This document shows, piece by piece, positions 1 through 8,556 of a stretch of 64,000 bases of DNA (the stretch's first letter is position 1; each line of letters begins with the position of its first letter). This stretch comes from Hyphomonas pacifica (GTDB lineage: Bacteria > Pseudomonadota > Alphaproteobacteria > Caulobacterales > Hyphomonadaceae), in NCBI RefSeq assembly GCF_000682675.1, contig NZ_AWFA01000089.1, forward strand, positions 1 through 64,000. The letters are read 5' to 3'. The notes beneath the pieces were generated by a model. The model was not told the origin of the DNA. It ran no database searches and saw only the letters and a list, made by a program, of their open reading frames with translations. The position numbers and the translations under genes were made by a program.

Positions 1-66
1 AAAATGTCTCACGGTCGCTGAACCGCTACACGGTTCATCGCAGTCCGGAAAAAGCTTGAATCGCAT

Positions 67-468
67 TTGATTGAGAAAAAGGTCCTCATCAACCAAGCCC
101 TGGCTAATGTTAACAGCGGCCAGCGGATTGACCGTGTACATAACTTGATGTCGGGATTACTGAAAGATCTAGAAGACAACGCCGAAGTTAATGCAGAACG
201 CACACTTTTCCACTTAGGACTTAAGGGAAAGGTCGCGGAAATTGAGTATCTGGAATATCCTAAATCCTTCTCTTCCGACACAAAATCAGCAATATTCTTA
301 GAAGCCACACTCAAGAACGCGCTTGAGTGCCCAATATGCGGAGGCAAAGTAGATGCCTCGAAATCAGTATCATACGATCATATTATCCCAAAAAAAATTG
401 GGGGAGATGGAGCAAAACAAAATGCTCAAATGACCCATCCATTTTGCAACACCACGGTCAAAAACTAG
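67..468 (+). CDS. HNH endonuclease domain protein, probably 5'-truncated
   Basis: The 133 residues end in an HNH-type zinc/metal nuclease module: CPIC at residues 88-91, DHI at 104-106 and THPFCN at 123-128. The order CxxC, DH, then N..H..CN is typical of HNH nucleases, including those at the C-terminus of DUF262/GmrSD-like restriction proteins; that specific family is inference. The residues before it are charged and helical and were not recognised. The start is a TTG at 67 without a good ribosome binding site, and the frame is closed upstream by a stop at 19-21. A larger gene beginning left of the window and broken by a frameshift is therefore as likely as a short intact gene. Base composition is markedly more AT-rich than everything that follows, which suggests horizontal origin. 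Confidence 0.55.
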   Translation: MIEKKVLINQALANVNSGQRIDRVHNLMSGLLKDLEDNAEVNAERTLFHLGLKGKVAEIEYLEYPKSFSSDTKSAIFLEATLKNALECPICGGKVDASKSVSYDHIIPKKIGGDGAKQNAQMTHPFCNTTVKN

Positions 469-493
469 TTCTCAAGCTTTCTTTGTAGCGTCC

Positions 494-1618
494 CTAACTC
501 ATCCACTTCAGAACCCTTGGTTCGATCGGGTTGGCAAATTCGCGATCTTCGGTGCGGCAGTCCGTCCACTCACGTTTGAGGCGTTGGTACCATTTGGCCT
601 GGACGTCGATGTCGTCGATCCAGAGCATGGCTTTCTGGTGGGCCATGCCCTGGTTTTGCAAATCTACCATGTCGCCATCCTGGCGGAGGAATTTGCGGGC
701 CATGGGCTTGGCGATCGGCACAGCGAGATGCAGCAGCGGCGCCCCGGTCCACCAGGTGAACTGGGTGATCCGTGTACGCTTGGGTGCCTCTGGCGTCAGG
801 CAGGTGAGTGTCAGCAGGCGCGCAGTATCATTGGAAATGATCTCCCAGCGATAGCCCGGCAGCTGGAACCGAATTTCCGTTTCCACCTTGCCGCCGAACA
901 CCCAGCGATAGAGCTTTGAATTGGAACTTGGCTGGTGACGGTCAATCGCCCAGCCGCGCTCTGTCGGCACAAAGGGCTTTTCCTTCAGCTTCAGCCCGGC
1001 CGAGGGCGGGCGCCACCACCATTGATTGTGCACGAACGGAACATGCGCAGGGTCCATCAGGCCGACGACGGCATCATCCATATGCGCGTTGAACACGTCA
1101 TGAATGACAAAGCCCGGCTTTTCCGGCAGCGGGCCAAATTCCGGCGGCGGCACGACGGGCGGCGCATCACTGCGCGGATTGTGCGCAACATAGAGATAGA
1201 CCGCGCCGTTCGCCTCATGCACCGGATAGCGGCGCACCTTCACGCGGGAGGGGTCATACGGGCTGTCATCGGTCAGGCTCGGCATGTGCTTGCAGCCGCC
1301 ATCGGTGCCGAAGCGCCAGCCATGATAGGGGCATTGCAGCGTCCACTCGCCATCGGTTTCCAGCTGCTGACCGGCAGACAGCGGCACCAGGCGGTGAGGG
1401 CAGATGTCGCGCAGGGCAAATGCCTCCCCTGCCGGCGTACGGCCAACAACGACCGGCTCTCCCAGCACCATGACGCGGTGCTGCTTGCCCGCTTTCAGCT
1501 CATCCGACGGGGCGGCGAGATACCAGGAATCCGTCAGATAGCCATCATCCGTGATGCCGACTTTGCCTGTCGATGCGGAAGCCGCCTGTTGCGGCGCGGA
1601 GGAAGAGGAGTCAGCCAT
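494..1618 (-). CDS. Rieske [2Fe-2S] non-heme iron oxygenase, alpha subunit type
   Basis: This 374-aa protein has an N-terminal Rieske domain with the cluster ligands C73-x-H75 and C96-x2-H99, followed by a catalytic domain whose mononuclear iron site is the D-x2-H-x4-H motif at D189, H192 and H197. The layout resembles VanA/pheophorbide-a-oxygenase-like oxygenases that demethylate or hydroxylate a ring substrate in the cytoplasm using electrons from a separate reductase. No reductase or ferredoxin gene lies nearby, so the electron donor must be encoded elsewhere. The substrate cannot be deduced. The first ~20 residues are a Ser/Ala-rich tail. The gene is transcribed alone, away from the DUF892 gene. 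Confidence 0.85.
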   Translation of the reverse strand: MADSSSSAPQQAASASTGKVGITDDGYLTDSWYLAAPSDELKAGKQHRVMVLGEPVVVGRTPAGEAFALRDICPHRLVPLSAGQQLETDGEWTLQCPYHGWRFGTDGGCKHMPSLTDDSPYDPSRVKVRRYPVHEANGAVYLYVAHNPRSDAPPVVPPPEFGPLPEKPGFVIHDVFNAHMDDAVVGLMDPAHVPFVHNQWWWRPPSAGLKLKEKPFVPTERGWAIDRHQPSSNSKLYRWVFGGKVETEIRFQLPGYRWEIISNDTARLLTLTCLTPEAPKRTRITQFTWWTGAPLLHLAVPIAKPMARKFLRQDGDMVDLQNQGMAHQKAMLWIDDIDVQAKWYQRLKREWTDCRTEDREFANPIEPRVLKWMS

Positions 1619-1651
1619 ACGACCTGCTTACACCCGCACCCGGCACAGGAA

Positions 1652-1683
1652 AACCCGGTCTGACACGTAGGCCAAACCGGGTT
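1652..1683 (-). terminator. Possible terminator after the DUF892 gene
   Basis: An 8-bp perfect inverted repeat, AACCCGGT (1652-1659) and ACCGGGTT (1676-1683), has a 16-nt loop. On the minus strand it is followed by a short T run. It lies between the stop of the DUF892 gene and the Rieske gene start. The large loop makes it a weak candidate. Confidence 0.4.
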
Positions 1684-1736
1684 CCCCACTTCGATTCACC
1701 GGCCTGCCTTCCGGAGAACCGAATTTTTCATGCAGC

Positions 1737-2231
1737 TTATGCGGCCACGCGGTTAATTCCGCCTTCGGCGAGCTGGGACATTTCCCGGTCGCCTGAATAG
1801 GTATTATCGAGACAGACCTGCAGCTTTTTGGCGTCGTCTTCCAAGCCGAGACGGCGGGCATAGGCCAGCACGGTGCCGTAACCGGCCAGCGCATAGTGGG
1901 TCATGCGCTGATATTGCGAAATGATAGAGGCGTCGCGAACATCCGGATCGGCAATGTCGGCGTCAATGGCGTGGGCTTTTGCCTCTTTCACCAGGCCTTC
2001 CATGCCCTGGCAGAATTCACCCTTCGGGTCTGCCTTGTGGTGGCGCAGCAGGGATTCGACGGCCTCCACGCCGTCTTCAATGCCGCTGACACCGCGCTTC
2101 AGCGCACTCTGCAGCTCGTCATTATGGGCCTTTTCCTGCAGCCGTTCCGTCACTTTCTTTGATTGACGGTTGGCGCTGTAAAGGTCCTGAAGTTGGTCGA
2201 TGTATAGATCTTGGAGCGTCTGAATGCTCAT
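1737..2231 (-). CDS. DUF892 / YciE-type ferritin-like protein
   Basis: The 164-aa helical protein belongs to the DUF892 (YciE/YciF) family, recognised by its opening MSIQTLQDLYIDQLQDLYSA and the downstream YQRMTHYALAGYGT segment with conserved acidic and histidine residues that form a di-iron-like site. Family members are stress-induced, four-helix ferritin-like proteins of unclear enzymatic role. The start at 2231 is chosen over an in-frame ATG 62 codons upstream because it matches the family N-terminus and has a strong AAGGAG 6-8 bases before it. It is divergent from lepA and followed by a possible hairpin terminator. Confidence 0.85.
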   Translation of the reverse strand: MSIQTLQDLYIDQLQDLYSANRQSKKVTERLQEKAHNDELQSALKRGVSGIEDGVEAVESLLRHHKADPKGEFCQGMEGLVKEAKAHAIDADIADPDVRDASIISQYQRMTHYALAGYGTVLAYARRLGLEDDAKKLQVCLDNTYSGDREMSQLAEGGINRVAA

Positions 2232-2407
2232 GGGGCGTCTCCTTCTTGATTGCGTACACATAATCAATGGGAGAGGCGCTGCATCGTTCCGAGAATTGCC
2301 TGTTATTAATGGAAATCCGCCCGAATTCGCGCTTTCGGGGCATTTGCGCGCGCGGCGCATGAAGGAGAGTGCTTCCCGCAAGCCGAAAGCACGGCTATAT
2401 CCCGCCC

Positions 2408-4213
2408 ATGACACCACGTGACAAAATTCGGAATTTTTCCATCATCGCCCATATCGACCACGGCAAGTCCACGCTGGCGGATCGCCTGATCCAGACCTGC
2501 GGTGGCCTGACGGACCGCGAGATGAAGGAACAGGTGCTCGACTCGATGGACATCGAGAAAGAGCGCGGCATCACTATCAAGGCGCAGACCGTGCGGCTGA
2601 ACTATACGGCCGCAGATGGCGAAACCTATGTCCTGAACTTGATGGATACGCCGGGGCATGTCGACTTCTCCTATGAGGTCAGCCGGTGCCTGGCGGCGTG
2701 CGAGGGCTCGCTTCTCGTGGTGGATGCCTCCCAAGGGGTTGAGGCGCAGACGCTGGCCAACGTCTATCAGGCGATTGATCAGGATCATGAGATCGTGCCC
2801 GTCCTCAACAAGGTGGACCTGCCGGCGGCTGACGTGGACCGCGTGAAGGAACAGATAGAGGATGTCATCGGGCTCGACGCTTCCGATGCGCTGGAAATTT
2901 CCGCCAAGACCGGCCTTGGCGTGCCGGATGTGCTGGAAGCCATTGTGAAGCGCCTGCCCCCGCCCCCGTCTGGCGAGGCGGACAAGCCGCTGAAGGCCGC
3001 GCTGGTGGATGCCTATTACGACCCGTATCTGGGTGTCGTGGTCATCGTGCGCGTGCATGATGGTGTGCTGAAGAAGAAGCAGAAAGTCCGCATGATGCGT
3101 ACCGGCGCGACCTATGAGGTCGACAAGGTAGGCGTCTTCGGGCCGAAGCCGGTCGATGTGGAAGAGCTGGGCCCCGGCGAAGTGGGCTTCCTCGTCGCCT
3201 CGATCAAGGAAGTGGCCGACACGGCGGTTGGTGACACGATTACGGAAGAAAAACGCCAGGCCGACAAGCCCCTGCCCGGCTATAAGGAAGTTGTGCCGGT
3301 CGTGTTCTGCGGCCTGTTCCCGGTCGACGCGGCAGACTTTGACGATCTGCGCGCGGCGATGGGCAAGCTGCGCCTGAATGATGCGAGCTTTACGTGGGAG
3401 ATGGAAACCTCTGCCGCACTGGGCATGGGTTTCCGCTGCGGCTTCCTGGGCCTGCTGCACCTGGAAATCATCCAGGAGCGTCTCAGCCGCGAATTCGACC
3501 TGGACCTGATCGCCACTGCGCCGAGCGTTGTCTATGAAATGACGATGACGGATGGTGAAGAGATCGAGCTGCACAATCCGGCGGACATGCCGGAAGTGAC
3601 CAAGATCAAGGAAATCCGCGAACCCTGGATCGACGCGACGATCTACACGCCGGATGAATATCTGGGCGCCATTCTGAAACTGTGCCAGGACCGGCGCGGT
3701 ATTCAGAAAGAACTGTCCTATGTCGGCGGGCGCGCCATGGTGAAATACGAATTACCGCTGAACGAAGTGGTGTTCGATTTCTATGATCGCCTGAAATCGA
3801 TCAGCCGCGGCTATGCGAGCTTTGATTACGACATTATCGGCCACCGCGCCGAGAATCTCGTCAAGCTGCAGATCTTGGTGAATGATGACCCAGTCGACGC
3901 GCTGGCCATGCTGGTACACCGCGACCGCGCCGAAAGCCGTGGCCGCCAGATGTGCGAGCGCCTGAAGGATCTGATCCCCCGCCAGATGTTCAAGATCCCG
4001 ATCCAGGCAGCCATTGGCGGCAAGGTGATCGCCCGCGAAACCCTCAGCGCCCTGAGGAAAGATGTGACAGCGAAATGCTATGGCGGTGACGCCAGCCGGA
4101 AGCGGAAACTGCTGGACAAGCAGGCCGCCGGTAAAAAGCGCATGCGCCAGTTCGGCAAGGTGGAAATCCCGCAGGAAGCCTTCGTCGCAGCCCTGCGGAT
4201 GGATGGGGATTAA
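2408..4213 (+). CDS. lepA: Translation elongation factor 4 (LepA), back-translocating GTPase
   Basis: The 601-aa protein has the full LepA layout: a G domain with [13 protein letters not shown] (P-loop), DTPGHVDF (G3) and NKVDLP (G4), then EF-G-like beta-barrel domains and the LepA-specific C-terminus rich in basic residues ([14 protein letters not shown]). LepA binds the ribosome and assists translation under stress or initiation-complex assembly. The length equals the family norm when the start is placed at 2408; an in-frame ATG 39 bases upstream would add a non-conserved tail. No clear Shine-Dalgarno is visible. The gene is monocistronic and convergent with the Cys-repeat protein gene. Confidence 0.97.
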   Translation: MTPRDKIRNFSIIAHIDHGKSTLADRLIQTCGGLTDREMKEQVLDSMDIEKERGITIKAQTVRLNYTAADGETYVLNLMDTPGHVDFSYEVSRCLAACEGSLLVVDASQGVEAQTLANVYQAIDQDHEIVPVLNKVDLPAADVDRVKEQIEDVIGLDASDALEISAKTGLGVPDVLEAIVKRLPPPPSGEADKPLKAALVDAYYDPYLGVVVIVRVHDGVLKKKQKVRMMRTGATYEVDKVGVFGPKPVDVEELGPGEVGFLVASIKEVADTAVGDTITEEKRQADKPLPGYKEVVPVVFCGLFPVDAADFDDLRAAMGKLRLNDASFTWEMETSAALGMGFRCGFLGLLHLEIIQERLSREFDLDLIATAPSVVYEMTMTDGEEIELHNPADMPEVTKIKEIREPWIDATIYTPDEYLGAILKLCQDRRGIQKELSYVGGRAMVKYELPLNEVVFDFYDRLKSISRGYASFDYDIIGHRAENLVKLQILVNDDPVDALAMLVHRDRAESRGRQMCERLKDLIPRQMFKIPIQAAIGGKVIARETLSALRKDVTAKCYGGDASRKRKLLDKQAAGKKRMRQFGKVEIPQEAFVAALRMDGD

Positions 4214-4231
4214 AGCCCCCACCCACGCTGT

Positions 4232-4978
4232 TTATGGCAGTTCGCAGGTCTCGCCGACCTGTTCATAGGGGCGGTTGCAAGTCCAGCCGTCGCCGCCATA
4301 ATTGATGTGCGCATTCGCAGGCACCTGGACGGCGGCGCATTGGTCGCCTTCCTTGGTATAGCCGCGATCGCACTCCCATCTGTAGCCATAGGAACTGCTG
4401 GTGAGGTAGCCATTGGCAGGCACGTTTATCTCATCACAGCGATCATGATTGGCGACAAAGCCATGCGCGCATTCCCAGCCAGTGCCATATTCCGTATCCG
4501 TCAGATAGGCATTATCCGGCACCAGGATTTCCTGGCAGACGGTTCCGTCTGAGGAATAGCCGCGCTCACAAGACCAACTGGTGCCGAAGGAATCAAGATA
4601 TCCATGCTCGGGTACGGCAATCAGCTGGCACTTCATCCCCTTGCGGACATATCCATACTCGCACTCCCAGCCCCGGCCATAGGCCGTATCAGTGGCGTAA
4701 CCATTGGGCGGAACAACCACCTTCTCGCATTCTGCGGACGTGGCACGATAGCCTATATCGCACGCCCAGCCGGAGCCATAGGATTTGGAAGAGGAATTCT
4801 CCGGCAGCGTCTCTTCAGCACGAGCCGGCATGGCGAAGGAAACGGCCAAAAGGGCCAGAAGGCCCAGAACGCAGACGAGTTGCAGCGTCACCCAGCCGGG
4901 CCTGTGCGGCCGCGCGGAGAGGCCGTAATGAAGGGAAAGGGTCAGCTGAGACAGCTTTCTTGAAATGCCGATTGCCAT
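4232..4978 (-). CDS. Secreted or membrane-anchored protein with six Trp-Cys repeats
   Basis: The protein is 248 aa. After a basic start, a hydrophobic segment (about residues 30-48, ending in AMPARA) could act as a signal peptide or anchor. The rest consists of six tandem units of about 33 residues, each W-x-C-x2-G-[YF]-x6-8-C followed by a VPxNGYL-like linker. Twelve regularly spaced cysteines imply one disulfide per unit in an oxidising compartment. Such repeats occur in other proteobacterial secreted proteins, but no function is known to me. The start at 4978 is preferred over 5044 because it places the hydrophobic segment near the N-terminus. It is transcribed toward lepA. Confidence 0.75.
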   Translation of the reverse strand: MAIGISRKLSQLTLSLHYGLSARPHRPGWVTLQLVCVLGLLALLAVSFAMPARAEETLPENSSSKSYGSGWACDIGYRATSAECEKVVVPPNGYATDTAYGRGWECEYGYVRKGMKCQLIAVPEHGYLDSFGTSWSCERGYSSDGTVCQEILVPDNAYLTDTEYGTGWECAHGFVANHDRCDEINVPANGYLTSSSYGYRWECDRGYTKEGDQCAAVQVPANAHINYGGDGWTCNRPYEQVGETCELP

Positions 4979-5220
4979 GTTTGGGTGGTCCCGTTTCAGG
5001 GCACAAGAAAGATGCCCGGTGCAACGCAGCCCTGACGGCCACAATGTACAAATATTATGTGGCAGGCAGTCTGATGCCTTCTCAACGCTTCCGGCCGGTA
5101 CATCGCGGCCAGGAACAGAATGAGCTTCGCTTCCACTCTGATGGACTAGTCCACTGAATATGGGGCGGATTGCGGCAATTACATCATTCCTGCGAAAATA
5201 AACCTTCTGAGGGCGGGCAG

Positions 5221-5808
5221 TCAGCCCTCTGCAGCCTTGTCCAGTTCGGCGATTTCGGCATCGATCTGTCTGACGGCGCGGTTGTTCAGCCAGATGATGC
5301 CAAAGGCGATGCCGCCCATGATAACGAGGCTGAACAGGAACCCCGGCAAGGCCAAGAGGAAGGGCAGTCCCGTATCCGGCGCGAAGGATACGCCGCTCAC
5401 GAACAAGAGAGCGCCCGGGAGGAAGGGTAGCAAATACCAGCGCCAGACATTGGCAAGGGCCTCGCGCTGGCGCACCAATTCGCCGCGATGATAGCCGATA
5501 AGACTATCCGCTGTGTCGCCGCCATGCGCCATGTTCACGCCGGAATAAGTGTGCATCTTCCAGCTGACATAGAGCGCGCCCAGAATAATGAGACCCGCGC
5601 CGAGCTTCACCACAGGTTGAGGAATCAGAAAGGCCATCCAGCCGAAGACGCCGACAACCAGAAGTGCAGCAAGGTATTCCGTGATATTGCGTATACGGAG
5701 GCTGGCTTGGAATTTACGCGCGCGCTGGCGCAGCTCTTCCGGAGAAAGGCTGAAGGGCTCCACCGGCTGGGTGGCCCAGAGTTTTTGCAGTCTGTCGAGA
5801 TCAGGCAT
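5221..5808 (-). CDS. Membrane protein coupled to the ECF sigma factor; putative anti-sigma
   Basis: This 195-aa protein starts with a soluble segment (LQKLWATQPVEPFSLSPEEL) followed by a basic stretch and four predicted membrane segments in two hairpins (around residues 46-62, 70-88, 125-141 and 147-168), then a short acidic tail. Its start overlaps the 3' end of the ECF sigma gene by 8 bases, so the two are translationally coupled. It lacks the zinc-binding HxxxCxxC motif of ZAS anti-sigma factors. The coupling and the short N-terminal cytoplasmic segment make an anti-sigma role a reasonable inference, not a demonstrated one. Confidence 0.7.
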   Translation of the reverse strand: MPDLDRLQKLWATQPVEPFSLSPEELRQRARKFQASLRIRNITEYLAALLVVGVFGWMAFLIPQPVVKLGAGLIILGALYVSWKMHTYSGVNMAHGGDTADSLIGYHRGELVRQREALANVWRWYLLPFLPGALLFVSGVSFAPDTGLPFLLALPGFLFSLVIMGGIAFGIIWLNNRAVRQIDAEIAELDKAAEG

Positions 5809-6322
5809 TGTCTGTCTCCTGAAAATCCTTGGTCAGGTACGCCTTAAGACGCGAAATACGTGTAGCGATAGCTCCGGGCGTTAGGCCTGTAATATCGGCA
5901 ATCTCTGCAGCGCTGAGGTCTTCAAGGTAAAGTGTCATGATCTGGTGATCAGGGGATTTGAGCCGCCTGATCCAGGTCATCAAACGCCCCAGTGCATCGG
6001 CCTGCTCCATCTCGCCGGACAGGCTGCGCCCGTCCGGCATCTGATCAATCGTGTCCAGCGTAACCGTGCCCCGATTGCGGCGCGCTTCGCGGGCTACATG
6101 ACTGGCGGCGACATTGTGGGTGACCCGGTAGACCCATGTGCGGAGGCTGCAACGGCCGTCGAATTGCGCAAAACTGCGCCAGATGGCGACGTGCATGTCC
6201 TGCACCAGATCTCTCTGGCGCTCGGCATTGGCCTCGGTCGCGCGCGCCAGACGCTGCATGGCGGGCCCGAATGTTTCAGCCGCTTCGCGATAGAGCGCAT
6301 CCTGATCCTGAGCGTGTTCCAT
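5801..6322 (-). CDS. ECF RNA polymerase sigma factor
   Basis: The 173-aa protein has the two ECF regions: region 2 with LVQDMHVAIWRSFAQFDG and RTWVYRVTHNVAASHV (-10 recognition), and region 4 with LTPGAIATRISRLKAYL (helix-turn-helix for -35 recognition). There is no region 1 or 3. It directs transcription of a stress or envelope regulon that cannot be named from sequence. The downstream overlapping membrane protein is the likely antagonist. The 140-base gap to tsaD should contain its promoter, but no consensus could be assigned with confidence. Confidence 0.9.
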   Translation of the reverse strand: MEHAQDQDALYREAAETFGPAMQRLARATEANAERQRDLVQDMHVAIWRSFAQFDGRCSLRTWVYRVTHNVAASHVAREARRNRGTVTLDTIDQMPDGRSLSGEMEQADALGRLMTWIRRLKSPDHQIMTLYLEDLSAAEIADITGLTPGAIATRISRLKAYLTKDFQETDNA

Positions 6323-6466
6323 ATCTGAATAGTCCCCTGCCCTGCCCCTTTCTTACACGCTTGCGACAGAAAATGCAGATCCGGCGTGGTCTTTCAGGCG
6401 ATGGCCGTGTTTGCGCCCCTGCGGGGAAGGCTTTCCAAACCGGGCCGGGGCGCTTACATGCCTGGC

Positions 6467-7567
6467 ATGAGCAAGGCGCTGACCATATTGGGTATCGAGA
6501 CAAGCTGCGATGAAACCGCGGCGGCTGTGTTACGCTTGCAGGATGGGTGCGCGGAGCTGATCTCTGATGTGATCCGCACGCAGCTGGAAGAACATGCGCC
6601 CTATCTGGGCGTTGTGCCAGAGATTGCCGCGCGGGCGCATGCCGAACTGGCGGACCTGACCGTGAAGGCGGCAATGCATGAGGCCGGCCTTTCCTATGCT
6701 GACCTTGACGGCGTGGCGGCGACCTCTGGCCCCGGCCTGATTGGCGGCGTTCTGGTCGGCATGATGACCGGCAAGGCAATCGCGCAGGCGGCGGGCAAGC
6801 CTTTCATCGCGGTGAACCATCTGGAGGGGCACGCCCTCAGCCCCCGGCTCGGCAATGACTGCCCCTTCCCTTATCTGCTGTTGCTGGTCTCCGGCGGGCA
6901 TTGCCAGTTTCTTGAAGTCCGGGGCCTGGGGGAGTATCGCCGCCTCGGCTCCACGATTGACGATGCCGTGGGCGAGGCCTTTGACAAGACCGCGAAGACG
7001 CTGGGCCTCGGCTTTCCGGGTGGCCCGGCGGTGGAGCGTCTTGCCGAAGGCGGCAATGCCGAAGCGTTCGACCTGCCCCGCCCCCTGCTGAACCGGCCCG
7101 GACTGGACATGAGCTTTGCCGGCCTGAAGACGGCCGTGGCGCGCGCCGCAGAAGACGCGCCGCAAACGGAGGATCGTCTGCGCGATCTCTGCGCGAGCTT
7201 TCAGAAAGCGGTGACGGATGTGCTGGCGGTGAAGGCCGGGCGGGCGCTGGAGGCGTTCGAGCCGGGCGAAGGCCAGGAGAAGAGGTTTGTCGTGGCGGGC
7301 GGCGTCGCAGCCAACAAGGCTATCCGGGCCGCGCTGGAACATGTTGCCGCTGAGGTCGGGGCGCGGCTGATTGCGCCGCCGCTGAGACATTGTACGGATA
7401 ATGCCGCCATGATCGCGCTTGCGGGCGCAGAAAGACTGGCAGCTGGCCTCGTCTCAGGAGAGGCCGGGGACCTTGGCACCGGGGCAAGACCACGCTGGCC
7501 GCTGGATGAAGCGGCGGCGAAAGCCTCTCCCGTCTATGAGACAGGACGTCGGGGCGCCAAGGCCTGA
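6467..7567 (+). CDS. tsaD: tRNA N6-adenosine threonylcarbamoyltransferase (TsaD)
   Basis: The 366-aa protein is a Kae1/TsaD ASKHA-fold enzyme that transfers threonylcarbamoyl to A37 of ANN-decoding tRNAs together with TsaB and TsaE. Seen directly: the start motif [11 protein letters not shown], the metal-binding NHLEGH (H118 and H122), [12 protein letters not shown], the [13 protein letters not shown] loop and the C-terminal [10 protein letters not shown]. The start at 6467 gives an N-terminus close to the family; an ATG nine bases upstream (6458) is possible, and longer in-frame starts add residues that match nothing. The C-terminus has a short extra tail. The gene is divergent from the sigma factor gene. 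Confidence 0.96.
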   Translation: MSKALTILGIETSCDETAAAVLRLQDGCAELISDVIRTQLEEHAPYLGVVPEIAARAHAELADLTVKAAMHEAGLSYADLDGVAATSGPGLIGGVLVGMMTGKAIAQAAGKPFIAVNHLEGHALSPRLGNDCPFPYLLLLVSGGHCQFLEVRGLGEYRRLGSTIDDAVGEAFDKTAKTLGLGFPGGPAVERLAEGGNAEAFDLPRPLLNRPGLDMSFAGLKTAVARAAEDAPQTEDRLRDLCASFQKAVTDVLAVKAGRALEAFEPGEGQEKRFVVAGGVAANKAIRAALEHVAAEVGARLIAPPLRHCTDNAAMIALAGAERLAAGLVSGEAGDLGTGARPRWPLDEAAAKASPVYETGRRGAKA

Positions 7568-7583
7568 TATAGCGTCACGGGGC

Positions 7584-7697
7584 TTAAACCGTGTATTCAA
7601 CGAGCGCCACGACAGCCGCCAGCATGGCAAAGGCCATCGGAATGGCAGCCGCAAAAGAGAACAGGGCCTGGCGCGTTTCGGTTTTGGACAGGGTCAT
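7584..7697 (-). CDS. Small single-pass membrane protein (37 aa)
   Basis: The reading frame from ATG at 7697 encodes 37 residues. A short polar N-terminus (MTLSKTETRQ) is followed by a continuous hydrophobic stretch of about 22 residues and the tail VEYTV. It looks like a typical small alpha-helical inner-membrane protein, perhaps a subunit or regulator of a larger complex. A promoter-like pair with 17-bp spacing lies about 55 bases upstream of the start. The Shine-Dalgarno is weak, which lowers confidence. It is convergent with tsaD and downstream of the tetR-type gene on the same strand. Confidence 0.5.
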   Translation of the reverse strand: MTLSKTETRQALFSFAAAIPMAFAMLAAVVALVEYTV

Positions 7698-7750
7698 TTT
7701 TCAAGGCACTTTCTAGCAGGTGAACGGCAGACAGCGCCGTCCATACCCTG

Positions 7751-7779
7751 CATATAGCAAGCGCCTGAATAAAATTCAA
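7751..7779 (-). promoter_or_regulatory. Promoter-like site with overlapping TGAAT-AAA-ATTCA palindrome
   Basis: On the minus strand, TTGAAT (7779-7774) and TATATG (7756-7751) are separated by 17 bases, a plausible -35/-10 pair for the 37-aa gene. The perfect inverted repeat TGAAT-AAA-ATTCA (7766-7778) overlaps the -35 box and lies in a strongly AT-rich stretch, as an operator would. That the adjacent TetR-type protein binds here is inference. Confidence 0.45.
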
Positions 7780-7805
7780 TGAACAATTTATATTTTATTC
7801 AATCA

Positions 7806-8420
7806 TCACTCAATATGTCGTTCTGGCACGACGGCCCCGGCCGACAATCCGGCCAGCAGAAGATTCATGACACCGGCCAGTTCCCGCTGTAATTTCGGCA
7901 GGGTGAGGTGTGAGAACATCTGCGGAAAGCGGAATTTCATCAGGGATGCCTGGATCATCTCCGCCACATCTTCCTTGTGCTCGATCGGGCGGAACTCACC
8001 AGACTCGATCCCCTCTTCCAGGATCTGGACCAGGTAGACCCGTTCCTGAGCCAGCTGTTCATTCATGAAGAGCGGCCGCTCATCGCCCAGCGTCTCGGCC
8101 AGCTCGATCAATTTGTCCTTTTCCTCGAGTGCCTCATAAGTACGAACAAGACTGAACTCGAAGAAACGCCGTAACCGGTCTGCCGCGCTCGCTTTCTGGC
8201 GGCATATGCCTGCATAGGACTGGTAGAGTTCTGCATTGAACTTGCGGGCAATGGCCTCGGCGATATCCAGTTTCGAGGCGAAGAAGCGATAAATATTGCC
8301 GGCGGACATGTTGCAGTCCTTGGCGATCTCGGACATCGTTGTCTTGGCATAGCCATAATGAACGATGCGCTCCATGGCAGCCTCAAGGATCTGCTGGCGG
8401 GTATCTGTTGTATCACTCAT
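7806..8420 (-). CDS. TetR-family transcriptional regulator
   Basis: The 204-aa protein begins with the TetR helix-turn-helix: RQQILEAAMERI, YGYAKTTMSEIAKD and the recognition helix NMSAGNIYRFFASK within residues 8-55. The C-terminal ligand-binding half is helical and typical of repressors of lipid or xenobiotic genes; the ligand is unknown. It is divergent from the yciI-gst pair, with a 7-bp inverted repeat in the shared gap, so this pair is a likely target. A TTGATC-16-TATGCT pair upstream of its start could be its own promoter. Confidence 0.9.
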   Translation of the reverse strand: MSDTTDTRQQILEAAMERIVHYGYAKTTMSEIAKDCNMSAGNIYRFFASKLDIAEAIARKFNAELYQSYAGICRQKASAADRLRRFFEFSLVRTYEALEEKDKLIELAETLGDERPLFMNEQLAQERVYLVQILEEGIESGEFRPIEHKEDVAEMIQASLMKFRFPQMFSHLTLPKLQRELAGVMNLLLAGLSAGAVVPERHIE

Positions 8421-8485
8421 TGCGCAAGCATACTCTCAGTTTCTGAAGGATCAATGATTCATTCAGCGCATTTTTTCCGTTCAGC

Positions 8486-8509
8486 CGATTGGAGGAAAGA
8501 GCCCAATCG
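8486..8509. promoter_or_regulatory. Inverted repeat between the tetR-type gene and yciI
   Basis: A perfect 7-bp inverted repeat, CGATTGG (8486-8492) and CCAATCG (8503-8509), with a 10-base spacer, sits centrally in the divergent gap. Its position fits an operator for the TetR-type regulator, but the spacer could also form a hairpin loop. No experimental or comparative support is available here. Confidence 0.35.
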
Positions 8510-8556
8510 TGCCATAGGGATGCCCGGTCTGATACAGATATGGAGACAATAACCTT

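Noticed and set aside
2306-3574. A long minus-strand frame (422 codons) opposite lepA
   Set aside because: It is a His/Arg-rich shadow of the lepA reading frame, with no family features.
5142-5153. The 12-bp perfect palindrome TGGACTAGTCCA in the gap before the Cys-repeat gene
   Set aside because: Twelve-base palindromes are expected several times by chance in 64 kb, and it is 160 bases from the nearest start.
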